Positions 24,406 to 33,231 of a stretch of 64,000 nucleotides of DNA are shown one piece after another. The notes beneath the pieces were generated by a model. It worked only from the letters and a program-made list of their open reading frames with translations. It ran no database searches and was not told where the DNA came from. Location of the stretch: assembly GCA_910574805.1 (NCBI GenBank), contig CAJTCV010000020.1, positions 1 to 64,000 of the forward strand. The letters run 5' to 3'. The translations under genes and the position numbers were made by a program. Origin of the DNA: Lachnospiraceae bacterium. GTDB lineage: Bacteria > Bacillota > Clostridia > Lachnospirales > Lachnospiraceae. How positions within the stretch are numbered: position 1 is the first letter of the stretch; the number at the start of each line of letters is the position of its first letter.

Positions 24406-26544
24406 TCAGGCGCCCCTCCTCTCAGGGTTCTCAAGAGTCAGGCTGCCAATAGACTGAATCTGGATATTATTTGCTATCTCATTAAAAGACAGCACTCTGA
24501 CATTCGGATAAAACTGATCAATCAGCCGGTAAAAATGAACCCTCATGACCTGCGACGTCAGGATCACAGGACTCTGGGAAAGACTGTTGAACTTCTTAAG
24601 CTGCGTCGTGATCTGGTTGATCAGACTCTGGAGCACATCCGGACTCAGCGCCAGATAATACCCCCTCTCCCCCTTGGACAGACAGCCCACCATGGTGCGC
24701 TCCAGCTCCGAATCCAGCGTGAGCACCTTCATGCTGCCGTCCTCGCAGTACAGACGGGTGATCGTACGCTTCAGCGCCGTTCGGATATGTTCGATCAGTC
24801 CGTCCACATCCTTAAGCGGAAGCCCGGTCTCGGAGATGCTCTCCAGTGCCGTCTCGATAATCGTCTCCATATCCTTGATCGGCACCCCTTCCTTCAAAAG
24901 GCTGGTAAGGATCTTCTGGAAGAGACTGTAATTGATATAATTCGGAAATGCCTCTTCGATCAGCTCCGGCGCCGCCTTCTTCGTATTTTCCACCAGATGG
25001 ATGATCTCCTGTCTGGTAAGAAGCTCATGGGCATGCTGCTTCACCACCTCGGACAGATGCGTCACCAGCACAGACAGAGGATCGATAACCGTATAGCCAT
25101 AGATCTCCGCGATTTCCCGGTCCTCCGGGCGGATCCACCGGCTGGGAATCCCATATGCCGGCTCGATGGTCTCAATACCGTCGATCTCCTTTTCCGGATT
25201 CTCCGGATCCAGCGCCAGGAAATAATCCACCAGCAGCTCGCCTCTGGCCACTTCCTCGCCCTTGATCTTGATACAGTACTGATTGGTGTTCAGTCCCGAA
25301 CTGTCCCGAAGCCGGATGGACGGGATCACGAATCCCATATCCTGCGCGTACTGCCTGCGGAAGATCACGATTCGATTAATCAGTCTTCCGCCCACGGATT
25401 CATCCACCAGAGGGATCAGACTGTAGCCGAACTCCATCTCAATGGGCTCCACCGTCAGCAGGCTGTATACATTATTCACATCTTTAAAATACTCTTCCTC
25501 TGTCACCTGTCTCAGGGTCTCGCCGCCTGCTTCTCCCGCCTCTTCAGGCTGCGGTTCGCCCCCCGGCGCACCGGCAAATCCAGCCGATGCCAGAGACGGC
25601 TCTTCCTTGATCCTTCTGGACAGGTAATAACCTCCGACCACAAGTCCCACGGATACGATCAGAAGCTGGATCACCGGCATCCCCGGAATCACAGCCAGGA
25701 CGCCGATCACCACGCCGCTGATCATGATGGCTGTTGGCTGAGCCGTGAACTGTTTGGAAATATCCTCGTTCAGACTTCCCTCCGCCACGGCTCTGGTAAC
25801 GATCATACCTGTGGCAGTGGAGATCAGAAGGGACGGAATCTGTCCCACCAGTCCGTCACCCACCGTTGCGATGGAGTAGGTCGTTGCCACTTCTCCCAGT
25901 GTTCCGGTCCCCTGTACCATGCCGATGATGATACCGCCGATCAGGTTGATACCCGTGGTAATCAGAGACATGATCGAGTCCCCTTTGACGATCTTCGTGG
26001 CACCGTCCATGGAACCGTAGAAATCTGCTTCTCTCTGGATCTTCTCACGCCGGATCTTTGCCTGCTGTTCATTGATCAGTCCGGAATTCAGGTCTGCGTC
26101 GATGGCCATCTGTTTACCGGGCATAGCATCCAGAGTAAACCTCGCCGCCACCTCGGATACACGCTCCGCACCCTTGGTGATAACAAGGAACTGCATGAGC
26201 ACGATGATCAGATAGATAACAAGACCAACAACCACATTTCCCTGCAGGATAAAATCGCCGAACGCCTTGATGATCTGTCCGGAAGAACCGGCATTTGACA
26301 GAATATTTCTCGTCGTCGATACGTTGATACCAAGACGAAAAAGCGTCGTGATCAGCAGAAGCGACGGGAATATGGCAAATTCCAGCGGCTCCCTGATGGT
26401 CATGGTGATAACAAGAATCATCAGAGACAGGGACATATTCAGAATGATCGCCACGTCCACAAGCGCAGCCGGCAGCGGTATTATCAGCAATAATATAATT
26501 GTCAGTACAAACAGTACAACCGAGTAGCTTAATAATTTCTTCAT
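24406..26544 (-). CDS. flhA: flagellar export gate protein FlhA
   Basis: Largest subunit of the flagellar type III export gate. The 712-aa protein has several N-terminal membrane spans (to about residue 320), including the conserved FHIPEP-type cytoplasmic loop (DAMPGKQMAIDADLNSGLI), a charged linker (about 325-355) and a C-terminal cytoplasmic domain that docks chaperone-substrate complexes. GGAG precedes the ATG. It follows flhB after a 70-base gap. Confidence 0.97.
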   Translation of the reverse strand: MKKLLSYSVVLFVLTIILLLIIPLPAALVDVAIILNMSLSLMILVITMTIREPLEFAIFPSLLLITTLFRLGINVSTTRNILSNAGSSGQIIKAFGDFILQGNVVVGLVIYLIIVLMQFLVITKGAERVSEVAARFTLDAMPGKQMAIDADLNSGLINEQQAKIRREKIQREADFYGSMDGATKIVKGDSIMSLITTGINLIGGIIIGMVQGTGTLGEVATTYSIATVGDGLVGQIPSLLISTATGMIVTRAVAEGSLNEDISKQFTAQPTAIMISGVVIGVLAVIPGMPVIQLLIVSVGLVVGGYYLSRRIKEEPSLASAGFAGAPGGEPQPEEAGEAGGETLRQVTEEEYFKDVNNVYSLLTVEPIEMEFGYSLIPLVDESVGGRLINRIVIFRRQYAQDMGFVIPSIRLRDSSGLNTNQYCIKIKGEEVARGELLVDYFLALDPENPEKEIDGIETIEPAYGIPSRWIRPEDREIAEIYGYTVIDPLSVLVTHLSEVVKQHAHELLTRQEIIHLVENTKKAAPELIEEAFPNYINYSLFQKILTSLLKEGVPIKDMETIIETALESISETGLPLKDVDGLIEHIRTALKRTITRLYCEDGSMKVLTLDSELERTMVGCLSKGERGYYLALSPDVLQSLINQITTQLKKFNSLSQSPVILTSQVMRVHFYRLIDQFYPNVRVLSFNEIANNIQIQSIGSLTLENPERRGA

Positions 26545-26614
26545 TCAAGACTCCATCCATCTATATAATATGCGGACACCGCTGTTTTACATACTCTGTC
26601 AGGGATCCTTACGC

Positions 26615-27697
26615 CTATTTCAGCATTTCCTCCCTGTGATTAAGCCGGTATATATATACCAGCAGATCAGCTACCGCACCATAAAATTCCGCCGGTATCT
26701 CACGCTCCACTTCGCAGGCAGCATAGAGCGCTCTTGCCAGCGGGCGGTCTTCAATAACTGACACCCCATGCTCTTCTGCAATTCCCACGATCCGAAGCGC
26801 CATATAGTCCTGCCCCTTGGCCAGCACCACCGGAGCCCCGTTCTTATCCGGATCATATTTCAGGGCAACTGCAAAATGCGTAGGATTTCTCACTACCACA
26901 TCGGCCTCCGGCACACTCTGCATCATCCTGCTCATGGCCATCTGCCTCTGAATCCTCCGGATTCTTCCCTTGATCTCCGGATTTCCCTCTGTCATTTTGT
27001 ACTCATCCTTGACCTCCTGCTTGGTCATTTTCAGATTATTCTCATAGTCCCATCTTTGATACAGAAAATCAAAAAAAGCCACCACCGCAAAGGCGATGCA
27101 GACCTTTACCACCAGGTCGTAAACCATCTGCAGCATGTCTGCGGTCGCACTGTATGTCTGCATGTCAAACATACGGGATATAGGACCCAGATCGCTCCTG
27201 ACGATATTGTAGAGCAGGATAATGAGTATGGATATCTTGATCAGGTTCTTCAGAAGATCCACGATCTTCTTCAGACTGAACATATTCCTGATCCCCTTAA
27301 TGGGATTCATTTTACTGAGCTTGGGCCGCAGGGGTTTGAAGGTCACAAGGAACCGGGTCTGAACCCCGTACCCCAGGATCCCCAGGAGCATGGAGGCCAG
27401 CAGAAGCGGCAGCGCACATTTCAGCAGCGAAAATACAGTATACGTAAGCATGTGCGGTGAGCCCTCAAAGGGCGCCTCCGACCGGACAGACGTAAACGCA
27501 AACTCCATATATTCCCGAATCGTATCATAGATCATCGGAAGGAAGAGCTTTGTCATATAAAATACGCCGAACAGCACCAGAACTGTGACGATGTCCTTGC
27601 TCTGGAATACATTTCCTTCTTTTCTCGCATCTCTCCGGCGTTTACTGGTTGGTTGTTCGGTTTTCTCCTGTCCACCCGACTCGGCCAAGCTCACCAC
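26615..27697 (-). CDS. flhB: flagellar export switch protein FlhB
   Basis: Export gate component that switches substrate class by autocleavage. The 360-aa protein has four membrane spans and the cytoplasmic cleavage motif NPTH (in VVRNPTHFAVAL). The N-terminus EKTEQPTSKRRRDARKEG is typical. The start is uncertain: tandem GTG codons at 27697/27694 and a TTG at 27688 are all in frame, and GGGAG sits best for the TTG. It follows fliR. Confidence 0.95.
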   Translation of the reverse strand: MVSLAESGGQEKTEQPTSKRRRDARKEGNVFQSKDIVTVLVLFGVFYMTKLFLPMIYDTIREYMEFAFTSVRSEAPFEGSPHMLTYTVFSLLKCALPLLLASMLLGILGYGVQTRFLVTFKPLRPKLSKMNPIKGIRNMFSLKKIVDLLKNLIKISILIILLYNIVRSDLGPISRMFDMQTYSATADMLQMVYDLVVKVCIAFAVVAFFDFLYQRWDYENNLKMTKQEVKDEYKMTEGNPEIKGRIRRIQRQMAMSRMMQSVPEADVVVRNPTHFAVALKYDPDKNGAPVVLAKGQDYMALRIVGIAEEHGVSVIEDRPLARALYAACEVEREIPAEFYGAVADLLVYIYRLNHREEMLK

Positions 27698-27739
27698 TCC
27701 CTTCGTCTGTCCCCAGGATCGTCTCTGTCACGCCCGCTC

Positions 27740-28492
27740 TTAACCCATGAGCATCAGCGCTTCTTCTATATATACAAAAATATTGTCAATAATTCCATAT
27801 AATTTCGTTGCAATCGGACTGAACAGATAGACCAGAAGCATCAGTCCCACAATAATTTTCAACTGAAAATTGACTGCAAACACATTGATCTGCGGGATCA
27901 CTCTCATGAGGATGCCCACTGCCGCCTCTGTCACCATCTCCATGGCAATGATCGGAAATGCAAGCTGCAGACCGGTGGCAATACTGGTCTTGAAAATATC
28001 CACCATAAGCTCCGACAGCTCCGGACGAATCACCACTTCCCCAAAAGGCACAAGATCCGCCGAACGGTAGATGAGCGCCAGCAGATGCACATGCCCGTCC
28101 CCTGCCAGGAACAGAAGTACCAGAAATGTATACAGCATCCCGGATGTGATCGTCATCTGTGTGTTATACTGAGGATCGTAGGTCTGTGCCATGGACAGGC
28201 CCATGATATAGTCCACCACCGCCGCCGCAAAACGGACCACTGCAAAGGACAGCTCCATGGAAAATCCAATGGCAAACCCGATCATCATCTCTTTGATGAG
28301 CATCAGACCGAATTCCAGCATGACCACAGGCTCATGTGCCAGGATCCCGTCTGTATGTCCATACATCAGGATCGACAGACAGAAGATCAGGGCTCCTTTT
28401 GCCGCATTCGGGATATTCGACCGTCCTAATATGGGATTCAAAGCCACCGCACCCGTCATCCGCATGAAGATCAGCGCGAAAAGGATGAACAT
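27740..28492 (-). CDS. fliR: flagellar export gate protein FliR
   Basis: Integral membrane export-gate protein forming the core complex with FliP and FliQ. The 250-aa sequence is strongly hydrophobic with about six predicted spans, and shows PILGRSNIPNAAKG and GFSMELSFAVVRFAAAVVD typical of FliR. Its GGAGG lies in the last codons of fliQ, 4 bases away, so the two are translationally linked. Confidence 0.95.
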   Translation of the reverse strand: MFILFALIFMRMTGAVALNPILGRSNIPNAAKGALIFCLSILMYGHTDGILAHEPVVMLEFGLMLIKEMMIGFAIGFSMELSFAVVRFAAAVVDYIMGLSMAQTYDPQYNTQMTITSGMLYTFLVLLFLAGDGHVHLLALIYRSADLVPFGEVVIRPELSELMVDIFKTSIATGLQLAFPIIAMEMVTEAAVGILMRVIPQINVFAVNFQLKIIVGLMLLVYLFSPIATKLYGIIDNIFVYIEEALMLMG

Positions 28493-28496
28493 AAAG

Positions 28497-28763
28497 TCAG
28501 CCTCCTGCGACCAGTCCCAACATCTGCCGGAGGAAATCCTGAAGCATGGTCAGGATCGTACCTCCCAGAAATGCCATAACCGCAAGTATGGCAAGAAACT
28601 TGGGAACAAAGGTCAGTGTCTGTTCATTGATCTGTGTTGCCGCCTGAAAGATGGAGATCACGACACCCACCACCATACTGACCAGCAAAAAGGGAAGCGC
28701 CAGCCGAAGGGCAAGTAAAAACGCCTGATATAAAACGCCGAGTACCTCTGTCTCTGTCATCAT
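28497..28763 (-). CDS. fliQ: flagellar export gate protein FliQ
   Basis: An 88-aa protein with two membrane spans, one of several FliQ subunits around the FliP/FliR core. LPFLLVSMVVGVVISIFQAATQINEQTLTF is diagnostic in content, with the QAATQI-type signature. Two ATG codons in tandem follow AAGGAG; the second (28760) has the better spacing. Confidence 0.95.
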   Translation of the reverse strand: MMTETEVLGVLYQAFLLALRLALPFLLVSMVVGVVISIFQAATQINEQTLTFVPKFLAILAVMAFLGGTILTMLQDFLRQMLGLVAGG

Positions 28764-28789
28764 GAACTCCTTTCTGCGGGCATTTTACC

Positions 28790-29446
28790 CTATTTAAAAC
28801 CGGCAACAATGTTGGAGAACACCAGTTCCCACCCGTCTACTGTCACAAAAAGCAGAAGCTTGAAGGGCAGGGACACCATCGCCGGCGGCAGCATGACCAT
28901 ACCCATGGACATCAGCGTAGTCGCCACGATAATATCCACCAGAAGGAAGGGCAGATAGATGAAAAATCCTGCCATGAACCCTCTCTTCAGCTCGGAAGTC
29001 ATAAAAGAAGGGACCACGACCGTAAGAGGATATTCCATGGGGTCTTCTTCGATCGCCGCACCCGACATATCAACAAAATTCTCCAGTGTACTGATCTCCG
29101 TATTGCGAAGCATAAACTCCTTCAAAGGAACTGTCATCTCCCGGATGGCCTCCTCCTGCGTCATCTCTCCGCGCAGATAGGGCTGATATGCTTCCTCATT
29201 CATCCTGTTCAGAACAGGATTCATGATATATAAAGTCAAAAATAATGCAATGCCTACCAGGACCATATTGGGCGGCGCCTGCTGTACTCCCAGTGCATTT
29301 CTCGTAAAAGAAATGATGATGATCGTCCGGACAAACGAAGTCATCATGATAACGATGGATGGGAGCAGTGCCACCAGAGTAAGCATGTAGATCAATTCCA
29401 GGGTGGGAACACTCCCGCCGTTTAACTGTGTCAAAAGATCACTCAT
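28790..29446 (-). CDS. fliP: flagellar export gate protein FliP
   Basis: Pore-forming export-gate protein. The 218-aa sequence contains LLPSIVIMMTSFVR, the PPNMVLVGIALFLT span, and the C-terminal GFFIYLPFLLVDIIVATTLMSMGMVMLPP. It has only a short N-terminus before the first span, with no cleavable signal peptide as in E. coli FliP. The ATG overlaps the fliO stop. Confidence 0.96.
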   Translation of the reverse strand: MSDLLTQLNGGSVPTLELIYMLTLVALLPSIVIMMTSFVRTIIIISFTRNALGVQQAPPNMVLVGIALFLTLYIMNPVLNRMNEEAYQPYLRGEMTQEEAIREMTVPLKEFMLRNTEISTLENFVDMSGAAIEEDPMEYPLTVVVPSFMTSELKRGFMAGFFIYLPFLLVDIIVATTLMSMGMVMLPPAMVSLPFKLLLFVTVDGWELVFSNIVAGFK

Positions 29447-29793
29447 CTGTCAACTCCATTTTTGTCATCACGAAACTTTTTGTATTTCTCGAAAAGTTCC
29501 TGGAAAGCAGGCATTGCCCTGCTCTCCATGTTCTGCGGCATGTCCGCCTCGAAATCACCCTCCGCTTCTGCCAGAAGCTGAATCCCGGCCTGACTGACGC
29601 CAACCAGATAATCATGCTCACCTACCCGCAGCAGGAGGATTCTTTTGTCCTGCCCCACCTGAAGCTGACCCAACACCTTCATATTATTGGAGCCGGCATT
29701 CATCCCCCACTGCCTTCCCAGCATCCGGCTGCACCAGTATGCCAGACAGAGCACACCCAGGACAGCCAGTATTGCATTAAATAAAGATAACAT
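29443..29793 (-). CDS. fliO: flagellar biosynthesis protein FliO
   Basis: Assembly factor for FliP. From the ATG at 29793 (116 aa) it has one N-terminal membrane span (about residues 4-22) and the FliO soluble domain (KVLGQLQVGQDKRILLLRVGEHDYLVGV). AAGGA lies 6 bases before this ATG; an upstream ATG at 29799 is possible. Weakly conserved family, identified by pattern and position between fliY and fliP. Confidence 0.88.
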   Translation of the reverse strand: MLSLFNAILAVLGVLCLAYWCSRMLGRQWGMNAGSNNMKVLGQLQVGQDKRILLLRVGEHDYLVGVSQAGIQLLAEAEGDFEADMPQNMESRAMPAFQELFEKYKKFRDDKNGVDR

Positions 29794-29802
29794 TCCCATT
29801 CC

Positions 29803-31242
29803 TTACAGTGTTTCCGGATTCAGCTCTTTGGCAACGATCTCCGTGATACGGATACCGAAGTTATCCTCCACCACGACAATGTCGCCCTTGGCGATACACT
29901 GTCCGTTGACGAAGAGATCCACCTGTTCTCCTGCCATCTTATCCAGGACAACCAGCGTACCCTGCGTAAATTCCAGGATATCTTTCACCAGACGCTTGGT
30001 TCTTCCGATCTCCACCGATATCTCAAGAGGCACCTTCATCAGCATCTCCTGATTGGTCTTGTCTTCCATACCGTCGCCGTCATTCCCGCTGATCTGCTCA
30101 GAAGCCAGAGGCCGGATAAGAGAGCTCTCTTTCCTCGCCGGTTCCGGCGCCTTTGTCGTCTTCATCATCTCCATCATCTGCATCTGCGTCTGCTGCATCT
30201 GATTCAGAAGCTGCAGCATCATGGGATCCATGGCCGGTGCCGGATATGGATAATAGGGCTGCTGCAAAGCTGCGCCAGGCTGCTGCGCAGGCGCTGCCTG
30301 TACAGGCGCCGGTGCCGGCGTCTCTGCTGCCGGAGCGCTGTTCATGGATGCCATCAATGCGTCCATCTCCTCCTGAGACATACTTCCGCCGCCCGATGAG
30401 GATTCTGCCGGTGCCGGCGTCTCTGCCGCCGGAGCGCTGTTCATGGATGCCATCAGTGCATCCATCTCCTCCTGAGACATGCTTCCGCCGCCCGATGAAG
30501 GTCCTGCCGGAGACGCCTCCGACGCCGGGGCATCACCCATGGAAGCAACCATCGCATCCAGATCCTCCTGAGACATTCCTCCGCCGGATGACGGTTTCGG
30601 TGTATCTGCAGGCTTCGCCGGCGGAGCTTCCACTGTAGGCTCCACGCCGCCGCCCAGACCAAACGGCGTCAACAGCCGCTTCGCCAGACCGGCAGACATA
30701 ATATTCATAAACTCACTGTTTAATTTTTCTTCGATCTCCAGACGGAAGCGTACAACGACCATTCCCTCTTCATCGGGAAAATACTTGTCCTTGAACGCCT
30801 CCGGCTCTCCGATGTCAAACGACTGGGGAGTAGAGATATTCACAGTAAAACCCAAAAACTCAGACAATGCCGTCGCCGACGCGCCCATCATCTGATTCAT
30901 GATCTCGCAGATCGCACTGACGTAGATCTCATCCATCTCAAAGGCTTCATCTGTAGGAATCTCACCCATCAGTGTACCGACGATGATCCGCACATCCTCC
31001 TTGCGGAACATCATGACATTTCTGCCGTCAAGCCCTTCCACATAGGCGATCTCTACTCCGATCGCCGGTTCCAGCCGCTTGAATTCAAATTCCTCCCGCG
31101 TCTGGACACGCACCACAGGCGTCGTAATATCCACCTTGGTGCCAAGCAATGTGGAAACCGCCGTTGCCGAGGCGCCGAGACTGATATTCATGATCTCGCC
31201 TATGGCGTCTATTTCCATTTCGTTAAAGCTGCTAGCGCCCAT
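29803..31242 (-). CDS. fliY: flagellar motor switch phosphatase FliY (CheC-like + FliN domain) with three CheY-docking-like motifs
   Basis: C-ring protein that dephosphorylates CheY-P. The 479-aa protein has a CheC-like domain (about residues 1-195) with both phosphatase sites intact (DAIGEIMN and SAICEIMN), a long Pro/Ala/Gly-rich linker (about 200-380), and a C-terminal FliN/SpoA domain (about 400-479). The linker holds three copies of SQE(D/E)(L/M)DA(M/L)(V/M)ASM at residues 224-235, 256-267 and 289-300, resembling the N-terminal CheY-P-binding peptide SQSQIDALLKSM of FliM in this same window. The second and third copies sit in near-identical repeats of about 33 residues. There is no such peptide at its N-terminus, where B. 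subtilis FliY has one. Confidence 0.95.
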   Translation of the reverse strand: MGASSFNEMEIDAIGEIMNISLGASATAVSTLLGTKVDITTPVVRVQTREEFEFKRLEPAIGVEIAYVEGLDGRNVMMFRKEDVRIIVGTLMGEIPTDEAFEMDEIYVSAICEIMNQMMGASATALSEFLGFTVNISTPQSFDIGEPEAFKDKYFPDEEGMVVVRFRLEIEEKLNSEFMNIMSAGLAKRLLTPFGLGGGVEPTVEAPPAKPADTPKPSSGGGMSQEDLDAMVASMGDAPASEASPAGPSSGGGSMSQEEMDALMASMNSAPAAETPAPAESSSGGGSMSQEEMDALMASMNSAPAAETPAPAPVQAAPAQQPGAALQQPYYPYPAPAMDPMMLQLLNQMQQTQMQMMEMMKTTKAPEPARKESSLIRPLASEQISGNDGDGMEDKTNQEMLMKVPLEISVEIGRTKRLVKDILEFTQGTLVVLDKMAGEQVDLFVNGQCIAKGDIVVVEDNFGIRITEIVAKELNPETL

Positions 31243-31256
31243 TTCTCAATCTCCTT

Positions 31257-31706
31257 TTATTTTCCTATCTCTAATGCCTTCTGCGCCATCAGCTTGATCG
31301 CATTCAACGCCGTAACATTGGCATCATAGGATCGGGTCGCTGCCATGGCATCCGCCGTCTCCTTCAAAAGATCCACATTGGGCATCTCTACAAATCCGCT
31401 TTCATCGGCATCCGGATGCTCCGGATTATAGACCATCTTCATCTCGCGGTCATCTTCTACAATATCTGCCACCCGCACGCCGACTCCCCGACTGACGACT
31501 CCGTTTCCCCGGGCTGCATTGCGCAGCGCCTCCTTGAAAGAATCGGTCCCGTAGCTCTCGAAAACTACCAGCTTTCTGCGGTAGGCACCGCCTGCCTCTG
31601 TCCTCGTCGTGTCAATATTGGAAACATTTTCCGACGCAATATCCATCCTGAGACGCTGAGCGCTCAGCCCCGATGCACAGATATCAAATGAACTTAAAAA
31701 AGCCAT
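31257..31706 (-). CDS. flgC: flagellar basal-body rod protein FlgC
   Basis: Proximal rod protein. The 149-aa sequence has LRMDIASENVSNIDTTRTEAGGAYRRK at the N-terminus, YNPEHPDADESGFVEMPNV in the middle, typical of FlgC, and a C-terminal D0 helix. AGGAGG lies 9 bases upstream. Its location between cheY and fliY is unusual; it normally lies between flgB and fliE, and no second copy is present there. Confidence 0.95.
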   Translation of the reverse strand: MAFLSSFDICASGLSAQRLRMDIASENVSNIDTTRTEAGGAYRRKLVVFESYGTDSFKEALRNAARGNGVVSRGVGVRVADIVEDDREMKMVYNPEHPDADESGFVEMPNVDLLKETADAMAATRSYDANVTALNAIKLMAQKALEIGK

Positions 31707-31730
31707 CCCTGCTGTCCTCCTGACATGTCA

Positions 31731-32090
31731 TTATCCCAAAATCGTCTTCACGGTCTCTACGATACGTTCCTGATTAAACGGCTTTACGATAAAGTCCTTT
31801 GCACCGGACTTGATGGCATCCACCACCATGCTCTCCTGCCCCATGGCAGTACACATGACGATCTTTGCATCCGGATGGCTTTCCTTGATCTTCTTCAGAG
31901 CCTGAAGCCCGTCCATGTTCGGCATGGTGATATCCATGATGACCATATCCGGATTTTCCTCATCATACTTCTTCACCGCCTCAGCGCCGTCCTGAGCTTC
32001 CACAAAATTATCATATCCGCTCTTGGTCAGTGCGTTCTTTACCATCATCCTCATAAATGCAGCATCATCAACCAGCATAATCTTTGCCAT
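31731..32090 (-). CDS. cheY: chemotaxis response regulator CheY
   Basis: Single-domain response regulator (119 aa) that binds the motor switch when phosphorylated by CheA. Acidic pocket Asp8/Asp9, phosphoacceptor Asp53 in VIMDITMP, a conserved Thr in CTAMG and Lys in IVKPF are all present. It lies between fliM and flgC; in Bacillus it follows fliY. Confidence 0.96.
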   Translation of the reverse strand: MAKIMLVDDAAFMRMMVKNALTKSGYDNFVEAQDGAEAVKKYDEENPDMVIMDITMPNMDGLQALKKIKESHPDAKIVMCTAMGQESMVVDAIKSGAKDFIVKPFNQERIVETVKTILG

Positions 32091-32132
32091 TGTTCTTTCC
32101 TCTCTCTTTCCTAAAAATATTATATGTAGTCT

Positions 32133-33206
32133 TTATTCAGATGCGGCTGTCTCCAGCACTTCCTCCAGGCTCTCTTCGTCTTCCTCATAGAGCCGCTGGT
32201 TAATCCGCACCGCCACATTCTTTTTATATATGCCCATCTTGCCGGTAAACCATGCCTGTCTGCCGATATACAGCTTCACATCGTTGTCCTTGGGCTTGTT
32301 CATATCGATCACATCTCCCTCCTTCAGGTGATAGATATCACTCAGGTCAAGAGATATGGTGCCCAGCTGACCGGTAACCGGAAGCAGGGATTCCCGTATG
32401 TTATCAAGGATCGTCTCTTTGTTGTCCTCGTAAGCGTATCCCCTTGCAAGATGCTTACGGCTGTCGATCGTCTGGAAGATCGCCTCCAGGAGTGTTCCCG
32501 GCATACAGATCCGGATCTTCTCAGATGCCACACCTGCAACGTCCACATTCAGATGAATGATCGCAACGGTCTCATCCAGCCCCACATCCTGCATCATACT
32601 GGGATTGTCCTCGATCCTCTGCGCTTTGAACTCCATACTGATATAGTTGGCGAAGCCATCCTTCAGTGCCTGAATCATATACGACAGGATCCTCCGGTAC
32701 AGAGCAATCTCCACATCAGAATACCGGTAGCCCGGATCCACTTTGATCACGCCCTCTGAGCCGCCCAGCATATGGTCCACCAGTGTGATGACCAGACTGG
32801 GTGTAACATAAATCATCAACGGGATCAGATTCTTACTGTAATCCTGTATCGTAGCCTCCACCAGAGTAACCGCATCATTTTCATTCAGAGAATTCACATA
32901 CTCATAATAGCGGCGCTCCTGCACTTCCATCACCGTGATATCGGTCATAACCCGGAACACACCATTGATCTGGGACGTGATGATCCTGGCATAATTCTCG
33001 AAGACGCTGGTCAGAATCTTCATCTTATCCTTTGTAAATTTTCTGGGGCTGTAGAAATCATACTTGCTGTACTTGATCTCTTCTGTTACAGCCTTTTCTT
33101 TCTGTACCACTTTCTCTGTCTTTTCTTCCTTTGGTTCATCGCCGCCTCCGGAATTCATGGACTTTAAAAGCGCGTCGATCTGACTTTGGGACAATACATC
33201 TGCCAT
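32133..33206 (-). CDS. fliM: flagellar motor switch protein FliM
   Basis: C-ring protein that binds CheY-P and sets rotation. The 357-aa protein starts with the CheY-P docking peptide LSQSQIDALLKSM (about residues 5-17), then a charged linker, the middle CheC-like domain (FDFYSPRKF region onwards) and a C-terminal FliN-like domain. The start has AGGTGG 8 bases upstream. It directly follows motB with a 25-base gap, so no fliL lies between them. Confidence 0.96.
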   Translation of the reverse strand: MADVLSQSQIDALLKSMNSGGGDEPKEEKTEKVVQKEKAVTEEIKYSKYDFYSPRKFTKDKMKILTSVFENYARIITSQINGVFRVMTDITVMEVQERRYYEYVNSLNENDAVTLVEATIQDYSKNLIPLMIYVTPSLVITLVDHMLGGSEGVIKVDPGYRYSDVEIALYRRILSYMIQALKDGFANYISMEFKAQRIEDNPSMMQDVGLDETVAIIHLNVDVAGVASEKIRICMPGTLLEAIFQTIDSRKHLARGYAYEDNKETILDNIRESLLPVTGQLGTISLDLSDIYHLKEGDVIDMNKPKDNDVKLYIGRQAWFTGKMGIYKKNVAVRINQRLYEEDEESLEEVLETAASE

Positions 33207-33231
33207 CTAAAAAGCCACCTTTTCTCAATAG

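Noticed and set aside
24352-26298. 648-codon open frame on the plus strand
   Set aside because: Antisense to flhA, with His/Arg/Gln-rich shadow composition and no recognisable motif.
30340-30590. Repeats in fliY considered as a CRISPR or minisatellite
   Set aside because: They are in-frame coding repeats with only three units and no spacers; the repeated protein motif explains them.
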